Shown here in pieces: positions 27,544 through 37,734 of a stretch of 64,000 nt of DNA (within the stretch, counting starts at the first letter, position 1; each line of letters opens with the position of its first letter). Position numbers and translations under genes: made by a program. The stretch spans positions 2,914,001 to 2,978,000 of the forward strand of contig NZ_CP028811.1 in assembly GCF_003055625.1 (NCBI RefSeq), read 5' to 3'. Origin of the DNA: Flavobacterium magnum (GTDB lineage Bacteria > Bacteroidota > Bacteroidia > Flavobacteriales > Flavobacteriaceae). The notes below the pieces were generated by a model. That model saw nothing but the letters and a program-made list of their open reading frames with translations, had not been told where the DNA came from and ran no database searches.

Positions 27544-27583
27544 CTTCCCGTAAAGTTCAACTTCCGGATTCCACATCAGGATT

Positions 27584-28954
27584 CTAATCAATCCCATATT
27601 GGTCCACCAAATACATCAATGAAGTCATCGCGGCGGCGCCTAGCTCCAATTCGCGTTTGTTCACGGCATCAAACGTGTCAGTCGCAGCATGGTGGTGATC
27701 GAAATAGCGCTGGGTATCGGGCTTCAAACCCACTTTTATAATCTTTGAAGACTTGATCGGCTCGACATCAGTCCCGCTGTGCCCCTTTGCAAACAGATGC
27801 AGCATATACGGTTCGAACAAAGGCTTCCAGCGCTGGATCCTGGCCACGTCCGCCTCATCGCCTTCAATAGTGAATCCGCGTGGCGTAAATCCACCTGAAT
27901 CGCTTTCCATTGCAAAGATGTGGTTTTCATTGCTGCTTTGTGCCACGGCGGCATACGCATCACCTCCCCTGACGCCGTTCTCCTCATTGATGAACAACAC
28001 GGCCCGAATGGTGTGTTTTGGTTTGTAACCAAGCAGTTTGAAAATTCGCAATACCTCCATGCTTTGCACGACACCGGCGCCGTCGTCCTGCGCCCCGTCC
28101 CCTAAATCCCAGGAATCGAGATGGCCACCCACGACCATGATCTGTTCAGGGTGTTCACTGCCGGTTATTTCCCCAATAACATTGTAAGAAAGGACATCGT
28201 CGAGTTTCTTACAGGATTGTTTAAAGAAGAATTTCAGGTTTGGGTTGGTTTTCAGGGATTTGCTCAATAGCGCTGCACCGTTGGTACTTATGGCGGCCGC
28301 CGGAATGTGTTGTGCTGCAGGGATATCGCCGTACCAGGTGCCGCCGGTATGTGGGAAATCATCGAGCCTCAGGGTAAGCGATCGGACAATCACGCCAACA
28401 GCGCCATATTTGGAGGCTTCCCGCGGTCCTTTTCCGCGTTGGTCTCCCGCATCACGGTATGCTTCCATAGGCTCTACGAGCGCGTTATTCATCGGCCGGT
28501 TAAAAAAAACAATCCTGCCCTTAATCTTTTCAACGCCTAAGATTTCGAGTTCCTTAATACTTTGCACTTCAACCACTTCTGCCAGAATCCCTTTTTCGGG
28601 TGTGGCCACAGACATGCCCAACGCACAGATGGGTACAGGGATTTTCTTTTTATTAATTTCAATATAAGCCGATTCCTTTTCACCACGCACCCAATGTGGC
28701 ACCATCACTTCCTGAAGGTAGACGCGGTCAAGGCCCAGTTTGTCGAGTTCCGCCTTTGTATATTCGATGGCTTTCTGCGCATTCGCCGACCCCGAAAGCC
28801 TCGCGCCGATCTTATTGGAGAGGTGATCCAGCCACGAATAGCTTTGGGAATTGGTCAAGGATTGGTCGTAAATGTCTTTTAGCTTTTGTTCGTCGGGGGT
28901 TTGTGCCGTAATCAGCAATGAATTAAAAATTAGTAGCAGAGATAGTTTTCTCAT
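27584..28954 (-). CDS. M28-family zinc aminopeptidase/carboxypeptidase, secreted
   Basis: ATG 28954 gives a signal peptide (MRKLSLLLIFNSLLITAQ); the open frame runs 22 codons further upstream into the neighbouring terminator. The 456-residue enzyme has a PA-type insert (about 115-240, IKGRIVFFNRP) and an M28 catalytic core. The metal-site motifs are GGHLDSWDLGDGAQDDGAG (His and bridging Asp), INEENGVRGG (catalytic Glu-Glu pair), MESDSGGF and the final HHHAATDTFD. This layout resembles the carboxypeptidase Q (PGCP) branch, so it probably hydrolyses peptides or dipeptides outside the cytoplasm. It is transcribed separately from PUL2, whose last terminator lies just upstream. Confidence 0.88.
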   Translation of the reverse strand: MRKLSLLLIFNSLLITAQTPDEQKLKDIYDQSLTNSQSYSWLDHLSNKIGARLSGSANAQKAIEYTKAELDKLGLDRVYLQEVMVPHWVRGEKESAYIEINKKKIPVPICALGMSVATPEKGILAEVVEVQSIKELEILGVEKIKGRIVFFNRPMNNALVEPMEAYRDAGDQRGKGPREASKYGAVGVIVRSLTLRLDDFPHTGGTWYGDIPAAQHIPAAAISTNGAALLSKSLKTNPNLKFFFKQSCKKLDDVLSYNVIGEITGSEHPEQIMVVGGHLDSWDLGDGAQDDGAGVVQSMEVLRIFKLLGYKPKHTIRAVLFINEENGVRGGDAYAAVAQSSNENHIFAMESDSGGFTPRGFTIEGDEADVARIQRWKPLFEPYMLHLFAKGHSGTDVEPIKSSKIIKVGLKPDTQRYFDHHHAATDTFDAVNKRELELGAAAMTSLMYLVDQYGID

Positions 28955-29006
28955 ATCGTTTAGTTTAGTATCTGTAAAATTACTTTTAATTTGCATTTTT
29001 TTCAAT

Positions 29007-29039
29007 AAAAAAGGCCCCACGAAATGCAGGGCCTTTTTT
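29007..29039 (-). terminator. Terminator of the MFS transporter gene
   Basis: An 11-bp stem (29007-29017 with 29029-29039) with an 11-base loop lies 16 bases beyond the MFS stop codon on the - strand, with a T-rich end in that direction. It is symmetric enough to work on both strands. Confidence 0.88.
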
Positions 29040-29054
29040 ATTATAAATGGATAA

Positions 29055-30893
29055 TTAATGCGCTCCTTCTATCTCGATTGCATCAACATCGATGTTCTGT
29101 TTCTTAAGGCTTGATTTCACCAATACTGCGAACAATGTCAGGTAAGCAAAACAAACTACAGCAACAATGTATGATTGATGGATTCCCAGGATATCTGACA
29201 ATTTACCTTGAAGCGGAGGAATAATTCCACCGCCAAGAATCATCATTACTAAAAACGCGGAACCTTGTGAAGTATATTTTCCTAACCCTATGATTGACAA
29301 ACTGAAGATTGCCGGCCACATAATGCTACAAGCCAATCCGCCCGAAAGGAAAGCGTAAATTGCGACCGTACCACTCGAGCACAGACCGACTACCATTGCC
29401 AGTATTCCAAAAGTACCGAAAATCATTAATGTACGAGCCGGTTTATCTTTACTGATGAAAAAAGCGATAATCTGAATGATTACGCACAAAACATAATAGT
29501 ACAGTGGTACCATGTCTTTACCTGATATAATATTTACGCCAAGGATCAGGAAAAAAGCCACCAATGGTACAATTACCAGCATCACTTTCCTAACACTTCC
29601 TTTCAGGTTAAAAGCACTGATTGCTCCCGCCCAGCGTCCAATCATTAAACTACCCCAATACATCGAAATGTATGGTGCAATTTCAGACGACCTTAGGCTT
29701 CCGAATTCCTTCAGCTTCAATAATTCCCCAAGGTTACTTCCGATGGCCACTTCAACACCTACATAAGTAAAGATGGCAAGCATTCCCAAAACCAACTGTG
29801 GATATTGCATCGCACCCCAGCCTTCTGACTTCTTCTGTGCTGAGGAATAGGAAAATAGTAAACCTAAAATAATGACCAACAACGCACCGGAAAGCCAGTA
29901 CATCCTGTATTTCTCTAGTGGCAATTTGATACTTTTTATCTGATCCGTCTGCGGTTTAATTTCTGCCTGGATTGTCGTAATCTGCTGCTCTATTGAAGCA
30001 ATCGTTGTTTGCTTTTCTGCATCTGCAATGACTTTATCATGTTTAACCGTAACAATTTTATCATTGAGATCATTGATGGATTTGGTTTGTGGTTCAATCT
30101 GTTTTTCTATGCCTTCAATCTGTTTCGCCTCCGTAGAATCATAACTCGCAAATACCGGACTGAACATTACAATCAATAGCCCTGTCATGATAACCAAAGT
30201 ACGTAAAGCCTTATTCGCTTTCTCCATTGGTTCAATAGCAATTCCGGAAGGCACTTTTTTCGAAAAGAAAAACAATGCGGCAGCAGCAACGAACAATAAT
30301 CCGACCCCTACGTACAGGTAAATTACCTTGCTTAATTCCAGATGCTTGATCTGATCATCGGTAACCGAAGCGGCTGTCCCGAATAATGCCAATGCTACAA
30401 CAATAGGGCCAATAGTCGTTCCGAAAGAGTTAATTCCGCCACCTAAATTCACACGGCTGGTACCTGTTTTTGGGTCTCCCAACAAGATTGCAAATGGATT
30501 TGCGGCAGTTTGCTGCAATGAAAACCCAAGCGCTACAATAAACAACCCACAAAGCATTCCTGCGTAAACATTGGCTTCAACAGCGACAATCATCGCGCCG
30601 GCACCCAAAGCCGAGAATAAAAGACCGTATACGATGCTTTTTTTGTAGCCCCATTTTCCTACAATATCTTTTCCCCGCAAATCACTGAAAGCAAACAACA
30701 GCAAAGCGCCGATATAATAAGCAGTGTAAAATGCGAAGTCAACCAGCTGTGACTGGAATTGGTCAAGCGAAAAGTAGCTTTTACAGAATGGGATGAAAAT
30801 ACTGTTTCCTGCGGCGATAAAACCCCAGAAGAAGAACACCGTAATCAGGGTATACAACGCCGGATAATTGGTTTTTACGGATGAATCACTCAT
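29055..30893 (-). CDS. FucP/GlcP-like sugar MFS transporter with coiled-coil insert
   Basis: The 612-residue protein carries MFS hallmarks of the fucose/glucose-galactose symporter group: [16 protein letters not shown] at helix 1, [15 protein letters not shown] (helix 4) and the C-half [24 protein letters not shown]. It should import mono- or oligosaccharides from the periplasm. Family members usually have about 400-440 residues. The excess lies between the two halves: an added helix (about 231-249), a segment of about 80 residues rich in Gln, Glu, Lys and Ile with coiled-coil character (251-328), and a second added helix (331-349). By topology the coiled coil would face the periplasm. It follows the PUL2 enzymes on the same strand, though behind a terminator, and is probably their inner-membrane uptake partner. 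Confidence 0.85.
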   Translation of the reverse strand: MSDSSVKTNYPALYTLITVFFFWGFIAAGNSIFIPFCKSYFSLDQFQSQLVDFAFYTAYYIGALLLFAFSDLRGKDIVGKWGYKKSIVYGLLFSALGAGAMIVAVEANVYAGMLCGLFIVALGFSLQQTAANPFAILLGDPKTGTSRVNLGGGINSFGTTIGPIVVALALFGTAASVTDDQIKHLELSKVIYLYVGVGLLFVAAAALFFFSKKVPSGIAIEPMEKANKALRTLVIMTGLLIVMFSPVFASYDSTEAKQIEGIEKQIEPQTKSINDLNDKIVTVKHDKVIADAEKQTTIASIEQQITTIQAEIKPQTDQIKSIKLPLEKYRMYWLSGALLVIILGLLFSYSSAQKKSEGWGAMQYPQLVLGMLAIFTYVGVEVAIGSNLGELLKLKEFGSLRSSEIAPYISMYWGSLMIGRWAGAISAFNLKGSVRKVMLVIVPLVAFFLILGVNIISGKDMVPLYYYVLCVIIQIIAFFISKDKPARTLMIFGTFGILAMVVGLCSSGTVAIYAFLSGGLACSIMWPAIFSLSIIGLGKYTSQGSAFLVMMILGGGIIPPLQGKLSDILGIHQSYIVAVVCFAYLTLFAVLVKSSLKKQNIDVDAIEIEGAH

Positions 30894-30944
30894 ATAATTT
30901 TGGTTTTTGGTTAATGGAATTTATTGTCAATTTGGCTTTATAAT

Positions 30945-30984
30945 TATTAAAAAAAATGGATACTGCTAAAAAACCGTATCCATT
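30945..30984 (-). terminator. Terminator after the GH43-type gene
   Basis: Read on the - strand, AATGGATAC (30984-30976) pairs with GTATCCATT (30963-30955), followed by a run of T. It lies about 110 bases past the GH43 stop and separates it from the MFS gene. Confidence 0.8.
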
Positions 30985-31079
30985 ATTTGTTAAATATCAT
31001 TTATAATAACTTAACACACAATAGCAGTGACTTTAAGTTATTAACGAAATCGATTGCAGGACACAAAATTTATGATAAT

Positions 31080-31101
31080 TACATCGTTTGCGTAAACTTA
31101 C
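31080..31101 (-). promoter_or_regulatory. Copy of the 22-bp shared motif near the GH43 stop
   Basis: The block with CGTTTGCGTAAACTTAC matches 17 of 22 positions of the site upstream of PUL2 susC (44640-44661). It overlaps the last codon and stop of the GH43 gene and lies about 190 bases upstream of the MFS start. Its centre GTTTGCGTAAAC is nearly palindromic, as for a repressor operator, but a terminator lies between it and the MFS gene. Confidence 0.35.
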
Positions 31102-32987
31102 GGTGCCTGTTTCACTTCCGTTTTGGGTCCGATGCCATTGTTATTAAAAGCCTCAATCCTGAAATAATACGCTTCGGAACGGTCGGCGCCACTGAAGTAA
31201 TACTCGGTCTTTCCGTAAACCATAATGGACCCGTACATCTTATCCGGCGATTTCCCGAAATAAATGACATACCCGTCCGCGGATTGTTCCTGCTGCCATT
31301 TCATCCAGATGCTGCGGCGTTCGCCTTTCTTTTTGGCTTCGGCGCGTAAGGGCACAAAATTTTGCACTTCGCCAGGCACTTTACCGCTTCCTTTGCCGAA
31401 AGCGCGAAATCCGGAAATGGCAAACTTACCTGTCGGCATACCCAGATTTTCAAGCTTCAGGTAACGACCTTTACCAGGCGTTGAAAGCTCTATATAATCA
31501 TGCGGGACATCTTTGGTATTTTTGCTTTTATCGACTAAAACCTTCCAGTTCTTGTTGTCGTCTGACACATAAATGATGTACTGATGTCCTTTGGTCGTTT
31601 CGGGCTTGCCCATAAGATCAACGTCCTGGTCGGCGTAATTGATCTGGATCGCATTGATGGTGCTCTTTTCACCTAAATCGGAAATGATATATTCCCCTTT
31701 TTTATCCGATTTGGCTGACCAGTAGGTTTTCAAATCCTCATCGACCGCCAGGTTTGGCTGAAAGCCGCCAAGTGTCGACGAAACCTGTACGGGTTTGTTG
31801 TAATTCAGCAGCATCCATCCCGCAAAACTTTCGGAATGATGGTCTTTCTGCTCTGAAGGCAGGAAATTCGGGTAATCGCCATAAGCGGTATTCGAATACA
31901 AAATCCCGTCTTGGTCAAAACCCGCAGGCCAGATGCCAATCCTTCGTTCGAAATTATTTTTGGTGCAGATCGCTATGGTGGACACATGCCAGTAATCACT
32001 ATTGTCATCCTGATAGGTGCCGCCATGCCCTGCCCCTCTCGCAAAACCGCCCGGTTTATAGGAGAATGGATTGAAAGACTGGTACTGAAAAGGGCCCAAC
32101 GGCCCATCCCCTACGTATACGCCGTCACCGTAACCACTGAATTCGGTTCCCGGCCCGCCATATTGCAGGTAATATTTACCGTTGTGTTTGTTCATGTAAG
32201 CGCCCTCCATAAACGGCTGCAGGAAGACATTGTCATTGTATTCCCCGAAACGTTCCCAGCCGTGCTCGTCATCATTTAAGGCTATCAGGTCATACACTTC
32301 GCCTTCGGGCTGAAAGGTCTTGCGGTTCAGTTTTACGCCATGAATCGGATATGTATTACTCGAGCCATAGTATTCGTACACTTCATCTTTTTCCTTATCC
32401 CAGAAAATCTGCGGGTCCCAGGCGCCTGCCTCAGATTTGTGCACGAGTTCTTTCCAGTCACCAACGGACGGATTCGTGCTCATCCAGATTGGGAATTCCT
32501 TGGTGTGGGTTGAGCCGACGACAATCAGCGTGTCGTTAACGAATGACACCGATGGTGCGCACAATTCATCATACACTTTGTGTTCCGGGCGAAGGAATTT
32601 TCGAGGGATGAATTTCCAGTCAAGCATGTCCTTACTATGCCAGTACCCCCATTGATTCGTGGAGAACAGGTAGTACTCACCCTTGAAAAAAGTAATAACC
32701 GGATCGGCGGTGGCGCGGTGTTTACCCTGCGTTACGAAGTTCGGGATCGGGCAATAACCGTAATCGATGTTTATGGGATTGCAGTAGGTTTTTTGCTGCG
32801 CCCATGATGTTTCAGATACTATCGTTATCAGGACAATCGCCATAGCCCTGATAGCAATGGAAGGAAACGGCAGCGGGTTTCCCGATTTTTTCCCGGTAAA
32901 AAAGAGCGACGGCAGGAGCTCCTTTTTTACTTTGGAAAAAACGGAAGGCCGGCCGGAGCCTGTAATGGATAGCAGGAAAAAGCTCAT
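31098..32987 (-). CDS. GH43-type glycosidase with F5/8C-like and FN3 domains
   Basis: With the start at 32987 the protein has 629 residues; a start at Met49 (32843) would put the hydrophobic segment MAIVLITIVSETSWAQ at the N-terminus, so the true start is unsure. The five-blade GH43 domain (about 68-400) shows the three acidic residues: Asp95 in ATADPV (base), Asp191 in AWDPQIFW (pKa modulator) and Glu261 in PFMEGAYM (acid). An F5/8 type C (discoidin-like) carbohydrate-binding domain follows (about 400-530) and an FN3 domain closes it. GH43 enzymes act mostly on arabinose, xylose or galactose linkages, so the role in a beta-glucan locus is unclear. It starts 22 bases after the GH97 gene. Confidence 0.78.
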   Translation of the reverse strand: MSFFLLSITGSGRPSVFSKVKKELLPSLFFTGKKSGNPLPFPSIAIRAMAIVLITIVSETSWAQQKTYCNPINIDYGYCPIPNFVTQGKHRATADPVITFFKGEYYLFSTNQWGYWHSKDMLDWKFIPRKFLRPEHKVYDELCAPSVSFVNDTLIVVGSTHTKEFPIWMSTNPSVGDWKELVHKSEAGAWDPQIFWDKEKDEVYEYYGSSNTYPIHGVKLNRKTFQPEGEVYDLIALNDDEHGWERFGEYNDNVFLQPFMEGAYMNKHNGKYYLQYGGPGTEFSGYGDGVYVGDGPLGPFQYQSFNPFSYKPGGFARGAGHGGTYQDDNSDYWHVSTIAICTKNNFERRIGIWPAGFDQDGILYSNTAYGDYPNFLPSEQKDHHSESFAGWMLLNYNKPVQVSSTLGGFQPNLAVDEDLKTYWSAKSDKKGEYIISDLGEKSTINAIQINYADQDVDLMGKPETTKGHQYIIYVSDDNKNWKVLVDKSKNTKDVPHDYIELSTPGKGRYLKLENLGMPTGKFAISGFRAFGKGSGKVPGEVQNFVPLRAEAKKKGERRSIWMKWQQEQSADGYVIYFGKSPDKMYGSIMVYGKTEYYFSGADRSEAYYFRIEAFNNNGIGPKTEVKQAP

Positions 32988-33009
32988 TATAATGGAATTA
33001 ATTATTGGT

Positions 33010-35103
33010 TTATTTTACCGGCTCGAAGCTGATGGCCGTTCCACCGCCGGGGGCGAGTACAAGATTTATTTTTGATTTCGAAGTCACTTCGACAGTCCTT
33101 ATATTATATGACTTTGGATTTTTCTGCCAGTCGGCGTCCTTGCCATCTTCGTAGATGATGGCTTTGAATTTTTGCCCTTTCGGAAGGAAATCGAGTGCAA
33201 TTTGAGACTTGCGTGCGTTTTCATCTGTAATCGCTCCAAGAAACCATTTGTCTGATTTTTTGTCTTTACGGACTACGGTCAGGTAGTCACCGGGCTCTGC
33301 CTCAAGGTATTTTGATGTTTCCCAATCCGCGGCGACGTCTTTGATAAACTGGAATGCGTCAGGGTGCCTTTCATAATTTTCAGGCAGATCGGCTGCCATT
33401 TGTAAGGGCGAATACATGGTGACGTAGAGTGCCAGCTGTTTTGCCAATGTGGTGTGTACCTGTTCTGTCTTTTTGGGATCATACACGTTCATCTTGATTT
33501 CGAAGATGCCGGGTGTGTAGTCCATTGGTCCTCCCAAAAGACGCGTAAATGGCAGCAACGTCTCGTGCATTGGCGGGTTTCCGGTGCTCCAGGCATTGAA
33601 TTCATTTCCACGTGCGGCCTCTGCCGCAATGTAGTTTGGATAGGTGCGGCTGTAACCGGTGGGCCTTGATGATTCGTGTGAGTTGACCATCAGTTTGTAA
33701 TCGGCAGCACGGCGCGCGACGAAATTGAAGTGGTTGACCATCGTTTGCCCGTCGTGGAATTCGCCACGCGGAATGATCCTTCCCACATAACCTGACTTTA
33801 CTGCGGGATAGCCGAATTTCCTCATGTTATCAAAAGCGCGATCCAGCCTTCGTTCGTAATTGGCAACAGAGCCTGATGTTTCGTGGTGCATGATCATTTT
33901 TACACCCTTGGACTTCGCATAATCCGTGACCTCCTTAATATTGAAATCAGGGTAAGGTGTTACGAAATCGAACACTTCTTCCTTCCAGTTCCCGAACCAG
34001 TCTTCCCAGCCGACGTTCCAGCCTTCCACGAGCACACCGTCAAAGCCGTTTTTGGCGGCAAAATCGATATACCTTTTGGTGTTTTCGGTCGTGGCTCCGT
34101 GCTTTCCTGAGGGAATAAGGTCCTGTGTGGCGGCATTTTGTGCATTTTGTGAGCCGGCAAAATCCCAGGTCGATTTCCCGACGTGCATTTCCCACCAGAT
34201 TCCGACGTACTTCATGGGTTTAATCCAGGAAGTATCATCAATTCTGGAAGGGTCGTTCAGGTTTAGGATCATTTTCGAACCCACAATATCACGCGCGTCG
34301 TCGCTGACCATGATCGTTCTCCACGGCGATACGCAGGGCGTTTGCAGATAGGCTTTATCACCTATGGCATTTGGTACCAGTTGGGAACGCAATTTAAATG
34401 TTTTGGTGTCAACGTTCAGATGCATCACAGGATAATTGACAACCGCGGCTTCGAAGATATTCAGGTATAATTTGTCCTGGGATTTCATCATCAGTGGCGA
34501 TTGCACCACGTAACGCCCACCGATAGATTTCAGCGCGATTCCGTTGTTGAGGTTCAGTTTGTCATTGTCAATTTCTGAAATTTTTGACTCATTATATACA
34601 TATTCCTGGCTGTCATAATCACCCGGAATCCAGAAAACCTTATGGTCACCGGTAAGGTTAAACTCGGATACCTCGTCTGAAATGACGAAGTAATTCAGGT
34701 CTTTCTGGCGCGGGAAATCGTAACGGAATGCAATGCCTTCATCAAAAATCCGGAAAATGATGTTGAGTTTCCTTCCTGCCGATTGGGAGAGTGCCACAGT
34801 CATCTGATTATAATGATTTACAATCGAGGACTGCTCGCCGAGCACGGGTTTCCAGCTTTCGTTAAAAGAGTGGTTTCCGATGCTGTCTATGGAAAATCCG
34901 GAGGCGAGGTCGGTGGTCTCTTTGAGCTTGACGCCCAGCAGGCTTGAAAGCACTACGGGCTTACTTTTATAGGTCACGGAATAAGATGGTTTGCCTTCTA
35001 CCAGCCTGAAATCAAGCGAGATATTGCCGGATGGCGATTTGACATTTTGTGCGACAAGGGTTCCTGTCACTAAGGCCAGGCATACGGTTAGGATTTTTTT
35101 CAT
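33010..35103 (-). CDS. GH97 alpha-glucosidase (inverting, SusB-like)
   Basis: ATG 35103 gives a signal peptide ending TLVAQ; four upstream codons are excluded. The 697-residue enzyme has the GH97 N-terminal beta-sandwich, the TIM barrel (GFDGVLVEGWNVGWEDWFG) and a C-terminal beta domain. Glu408 (HHETSG), Glu477 (NSHESS), Glu495 and Glu501 (EAARGNEFNAW) have the same spacing as Glu439, Glu508, Glu526 and Glu532 of SusB. Those are the two bases, a calcium ligand and the acid, as recalled from published SusB work. This points to an inverting, calcium-dependent alpha-glucosidase. It is odd beside beta-glucan enzymes and suggests a mixed or second substrate. Confidence 0.92.
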   Translation of the reverse strand: MKKILTVCLALVTGTLVAQNVKSPSGNISLDFRLVEGKPSYSVTYKSKPVVLSSLLGVKLKETTDLASGFSIDSIGNHSFNESWKPVLGEQSSIVNHYNQMTVALSQSAGRKLNIIFRIFDEGIAFRYDFPRQKDLNYFVISDEVSEFNLTGDHKVFWIPGDYDSQEYVYNESKISEIDNDKLNLNNGIALKSIGGRYVVQSPLMMKSQDKLYLNIFEAAVVNYPVMHLNVDTKTFKLRSQLVPNAIGDKAYLQTPCVSPWRTIMVSDDARDIVGSKMILNLNDPSRIDDTSWIKPMKYVGIWWEMHVGKSTWDFAGSQNAQNAATQDLIPSGKHGATTENTKRYIDFAAKNGFDGVLVEGWNVGWEDWFGNWKEEVFDFVTPYPDFNIKEVTDYAKSKGVKMIMHHETSGSVANYERRLDRAFDNMRKFGYPAVKSGYVGRIIPRGEFHDGQTMVNHFNFVARRAADYKLMVNSHESSRPTGYSRTYPNYIAAEAARGNEFNAWSTGNPPMHETLLPFTRLLGGPMDYTPGIFEIKMNVYDPKKTEQVHTTLAKQLALYVTMYSPLQMAADLPENYERHPDAFQFIKDVAADWETSKYLEAEPGDYLTVVRKDKKSDKWFLGAITDENARKSQIALDFLPKGQKFKAIIYEDGKDADWQKNPKSYNIRTVEVTSKSKINLVLAPGGGTAISFEPVK

Positions 35104-35151
35104 AAATATTTGCATTTAACCTGATAAAAGTAAAGAATTAAATTACTGTGT

Positions 35152-35190
35152 TAAAAAAAACCCTTCCGCTTTTACGCCGAAGGGCTTTCA
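35152..35190 (-). terminator. Terminator between the PUL2 GH3 and GH97 genes
   Basis: On the - strand CCCTTC (35166-35161 region) and GAAGGG form the stem core, extended by a GC/GC pair over one mismatch, and eight T residues follow. It lies 23 bases after the GH3 stop, so GH97 is expressed by read-through or its own promoter. Confidence 0.75.
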
Positions 35191-35211
35191 AAACAAAAAC
35201 ATGAAACTCAA

Positions 35212-37458
35212 TTATTTAACTAACTCAAATTTTCCGTTTAAAGATGCATCTGAACTGCCGCCGACAAAGACTTCGAAGTCTCCTGCCTCAGCCGTGTTCT
35301 GCATATTGATGTTGTAAAATTTCAGGTCATCTGAGGAAATCTCAAAAGTGACCGTTTTCTTTTCTCCCTTCTTAAGGTTGATTTTCTCAAAACCTTTTAA
35401 TTCGCGTACAGGTCGTGTCACCGAACCGACGACGTCCTTTACATAGAGCTGGACAACCTCCTCGCCGTCGTAATTTCCGGTGTTGCTGACGTCAACCGCG
35501 ATTTTTAGTTTTTGGCCGAAACCGATTTTTTCTGAAGATAATTTCAGGTTGCTGTAGTCGAATTTAGTATAACTTAAACCATATCCGAATGGATACAATG
35601 GACTGTTGTCAACGTCAGTGTACCTTGATTTGTATTTCTGCTCCGGATCTGTCAGGCCCAGGTAGGGGCGGCCGGTATTTTTATGATTGTAATAAATCGG
35701 CACCTGACCTACATTTCTTGGGAAAGAGATCGGCAATTTCCCATTCGGGTTATTGTCACCGAATAAGGTCTGTGCGATTGCATCACCACCGCGCGTGCCC
35801 GACCACCAGGTTTCGAGAATGGCGTCCATGTTCTCGTCTTCCCAGGAAAGGGTCAACGGACGGCCGTTCATAAGTACCAGGACTATCGGTTTTCCCAACT
35901 TCTTCAGTTCTGCCAGAAATTGCTTCTGCTGGCCCGGAAGATCGATATTGGTTTGCGAACCCGCTTCGCCACTTTGATTTTCGCGTTCGCCCATTACCGC
36001 TACAATCACATCGGCATTTTGAGCAGATTTCAGTGCCGATTTGATCATGCTTCCGTCATCCCCCATGATTTCTGTTCCTTTGTCAAAAGTCACTTTTGCG
36101 GTGGCTCCCAGAAGATTCATTACACCTTCTTTTACGCTTATCGCACGGCCATCTCTTTCTCCAAGCGCAGCCCATGAACCGATAATATTGAACTCATCCA
36201 TCGCCAAAGGTCCGACGAACGCTATTTTCTGGTCCTTTTTCAGCGGAAGCACATTGTTCTTATTCTTAAGCAGCACCATCGACTTTTTGGCAACATCCAA
36301 CGTGGCTTCGAGGAAATCCGGCCGGTAAGTATTTTCCTTTTCCCTTTTTTCGTCGAAGTAACGGTAAGGATCCTCGAACAGGCCCAAATCATATTTCACA
36401 TCCAAAACCCTTTTACAGGCATCGTTGATGACTTCAATGGAAACTTTTCCTTCATCGTATGATTTCTTAAGCGTATTCATGAAAGTACCGCCGACCATAT
36501 CCATGTCCATGCCGGCATTCAGGGCCAGTTGTGCCGCATCCTGATCGTCTTTGGCAAACCCGTGGGCAATCATCTCGTTAACGCCGGTGTAATCAGAAAC
36601 GACCATGCCGTCGAACTTCCATTCGCCTTTAAGCACGTCGCGAAGCAGGTGTTTGTTAGCCGTTGACGGTACTCCGGAAATTTCATTAAACGAAGCCATA
36701 AACGTTTTCACACCCGCCTCTACAGCCGCGTGGAACGGCGGCAAGTAGGTATCGCGAAGCACTCTTTCAGACATGTCTGTAGTATTGTAATCACGGCCGG
36801 CTTCCGCGGCGCCATAGGCGGCGAAATGTTTGGCACAGGCCAGGATGGTATTATTTTTGGAAAGATCATCGCCCTGGAAACCGCGAACATTTGCAGCTGC
36901 GAGTTTTGAGCCCAGGTAAACATCTTCACCCGAACCTTCGGAAACACGCCCCCAGCGCGGGTCACGGGCAATATCAACCATTGGGGCGAAAGTCCATTGA
37001 ACACCTCCTGCAGACGCTTCGATTGCGGCTACGCGTGCGGCTTTTTCAACAGCGGCAGGATCAAAAGAAGACGCCATTCCGAGGTTGATCGGGAAAATCG
37101 TCTTGTAGCCATGAATTACATCGTGACCGAAAAGCAACGGGATTTTAAGCCTTGAATTTTCAACGGCCATTTTTTGTATCATGCGGTTATTCGAAGCACC
37201 GGTGGCGTTCAGTACGGAACCTACTTTTCCCTGTTGTATTCTTGTAATATAATTATCACCTGATTTTGGCCCGGTTATGGTCCCATCTGACGAGAACTGT
37301 ACCAATTGGTATATCTTTTCGTCTACGGTCATTTTTGACATCAGGTCGGCTACAAATTCCGCCTTTGGCTTAATCTTAACCGCTTGAGTGTCTTTCTTTT
37401 TCTGTGCATAACCCGATGCCATCGTCAACACCGATAATAGTAATAATCTTTTTTTCAT
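35212..37458 (-). CDS. bglX: GH3 beta-glucosidase (BglX type), PUL2
   Basis: The 748-residue enzyme has a type I signal peptide (ending SGYAQ) rather than the lipobox of its PUL1 paralogue, so it is probably soluble in the periplasm. It carries the GH3 blocks LLFGHDVIHGY, FAPMVDIARDPRWGR, CAKHFAAYGAAEAGRDYNT and the nucleophile motif MVVSDYTG with Asp289 (Tyr replaces the usual Trp after Asp). The alpha/beta sandwich domain (MGERENQSGEAGSQ) and C-terminal FN3-like domain are complete. Next to a GH144-type enzyme it probably hydrolyses beta-1,2-gluco-oligosaccharides such as sophorose, as some Bacteroidota GH3 enzymes do. That specificity is inferred. Confidence 0.92.
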   Translation of the reverse strand: MKKRLLLLSVLTMASGYAQKKKDTQAVKIKPKAEFVADLMSKMTVDEKIYQLVQFSSDGTITGPKSGDNYITRIQQGKVGSVLNATGASNNRMIQKMAVENSRLKIPLLFGHDVIHGYKTIFPINLGMASSFDPAAVEKAARVAAIEASAGGVQWTFAPMVDIARDPRWGRVSEGSGEDVYLGSKLAAANVRGFQGDDLSKNNTILACAKHFAAYGAAEAGRDYNTTDMSERVLRDTYLPPFHAAVEAGVKTFMASFNEISGVPSTANKHLLRDVLKGEWKFDGMVVSDYTGVNEMIAHGFAKDDQDAAQLALNAGMDMDMVGGTFMNTLKKSYDEGKVSIEVINDACKRVLDVKYDLGLFEDPYRYFDEKREKENTYRPDFLEATLDVAKKSMVLLKNKNNVLPLKKDQKIAFVGPLAMDEFNIIGSWAALGERDGRAISVKEGVMNLLGATAKVTFDKGTEIMGDDGSMIKSALKSAQNADVIVAVMGERENQSGEAGSQTNIDLPGQQKQFLAELKKLGKPIVLVLMNGRPLTLSWEDENMDAILETWWSGTRGGDAIAQTLFGDNNPNGKLPISFPRNVGQVPIYYNHKNTGRPYLGLTDPEQKYKSRYTDVDNSPLYPFGYGLSYTKFDYSNLKLSSEKIGFGQKLKIAVDVSNTGNYDGEEVVQLYVKDVVGSVTRPVRELKGFEKINLKKGEKKTVTFEISSDDLKFYNINMQNTAEAGDFEVFVGGSSDASLNGKFELVK

Positions 37459-37734
37459 TCGTATTGGTATTTGCCCTGCGGCAGTATTTGGTTCCGTTTT
37501 AAAAATCTATCTCCCGGTGGCATGCCGCCGCTGACTGACGTCGACTCCCGTTCCCGGAAAGGGATTCACATAAACCCGAAAATATCTGAACTTTTGTTTA
37601 TTTGCCAAACCAATCCTCGTTGGCTTCATGACTATTTAATTTGACCGATTCGTTTTTGATTTCTCCCGTTCGTTCCCATCCCTTCTACACAGGAATCCGC
37701 AATGGAATGACGGCGATGATTGTATTCGTATAAT

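Noticed and set aside
27391..27741. A + strand open frame of 116 codons downstream of the orphan gene
   Set aside because: It runs through a terminator, repeat copy C and the 3' end of the M28 gene on the other strand, and its product has no recognisable pattern.
32844..32987. The N-terminal 48 residues of the GH43-type protein as a separate peptide
   Set aside because: It is in frame with the enzyme, has no stop and no own promoter; it more likely reflects uncertainty about the enzyme start.
37459..37734. The 276-bp gap between PUL2 GH3 and GH144 genes as a small gene or RNA
   Set aside because: No open frame with a credible start, no strong hairpin and no good promoter match were found; I see only a short GC-rich palindrome near 37517.
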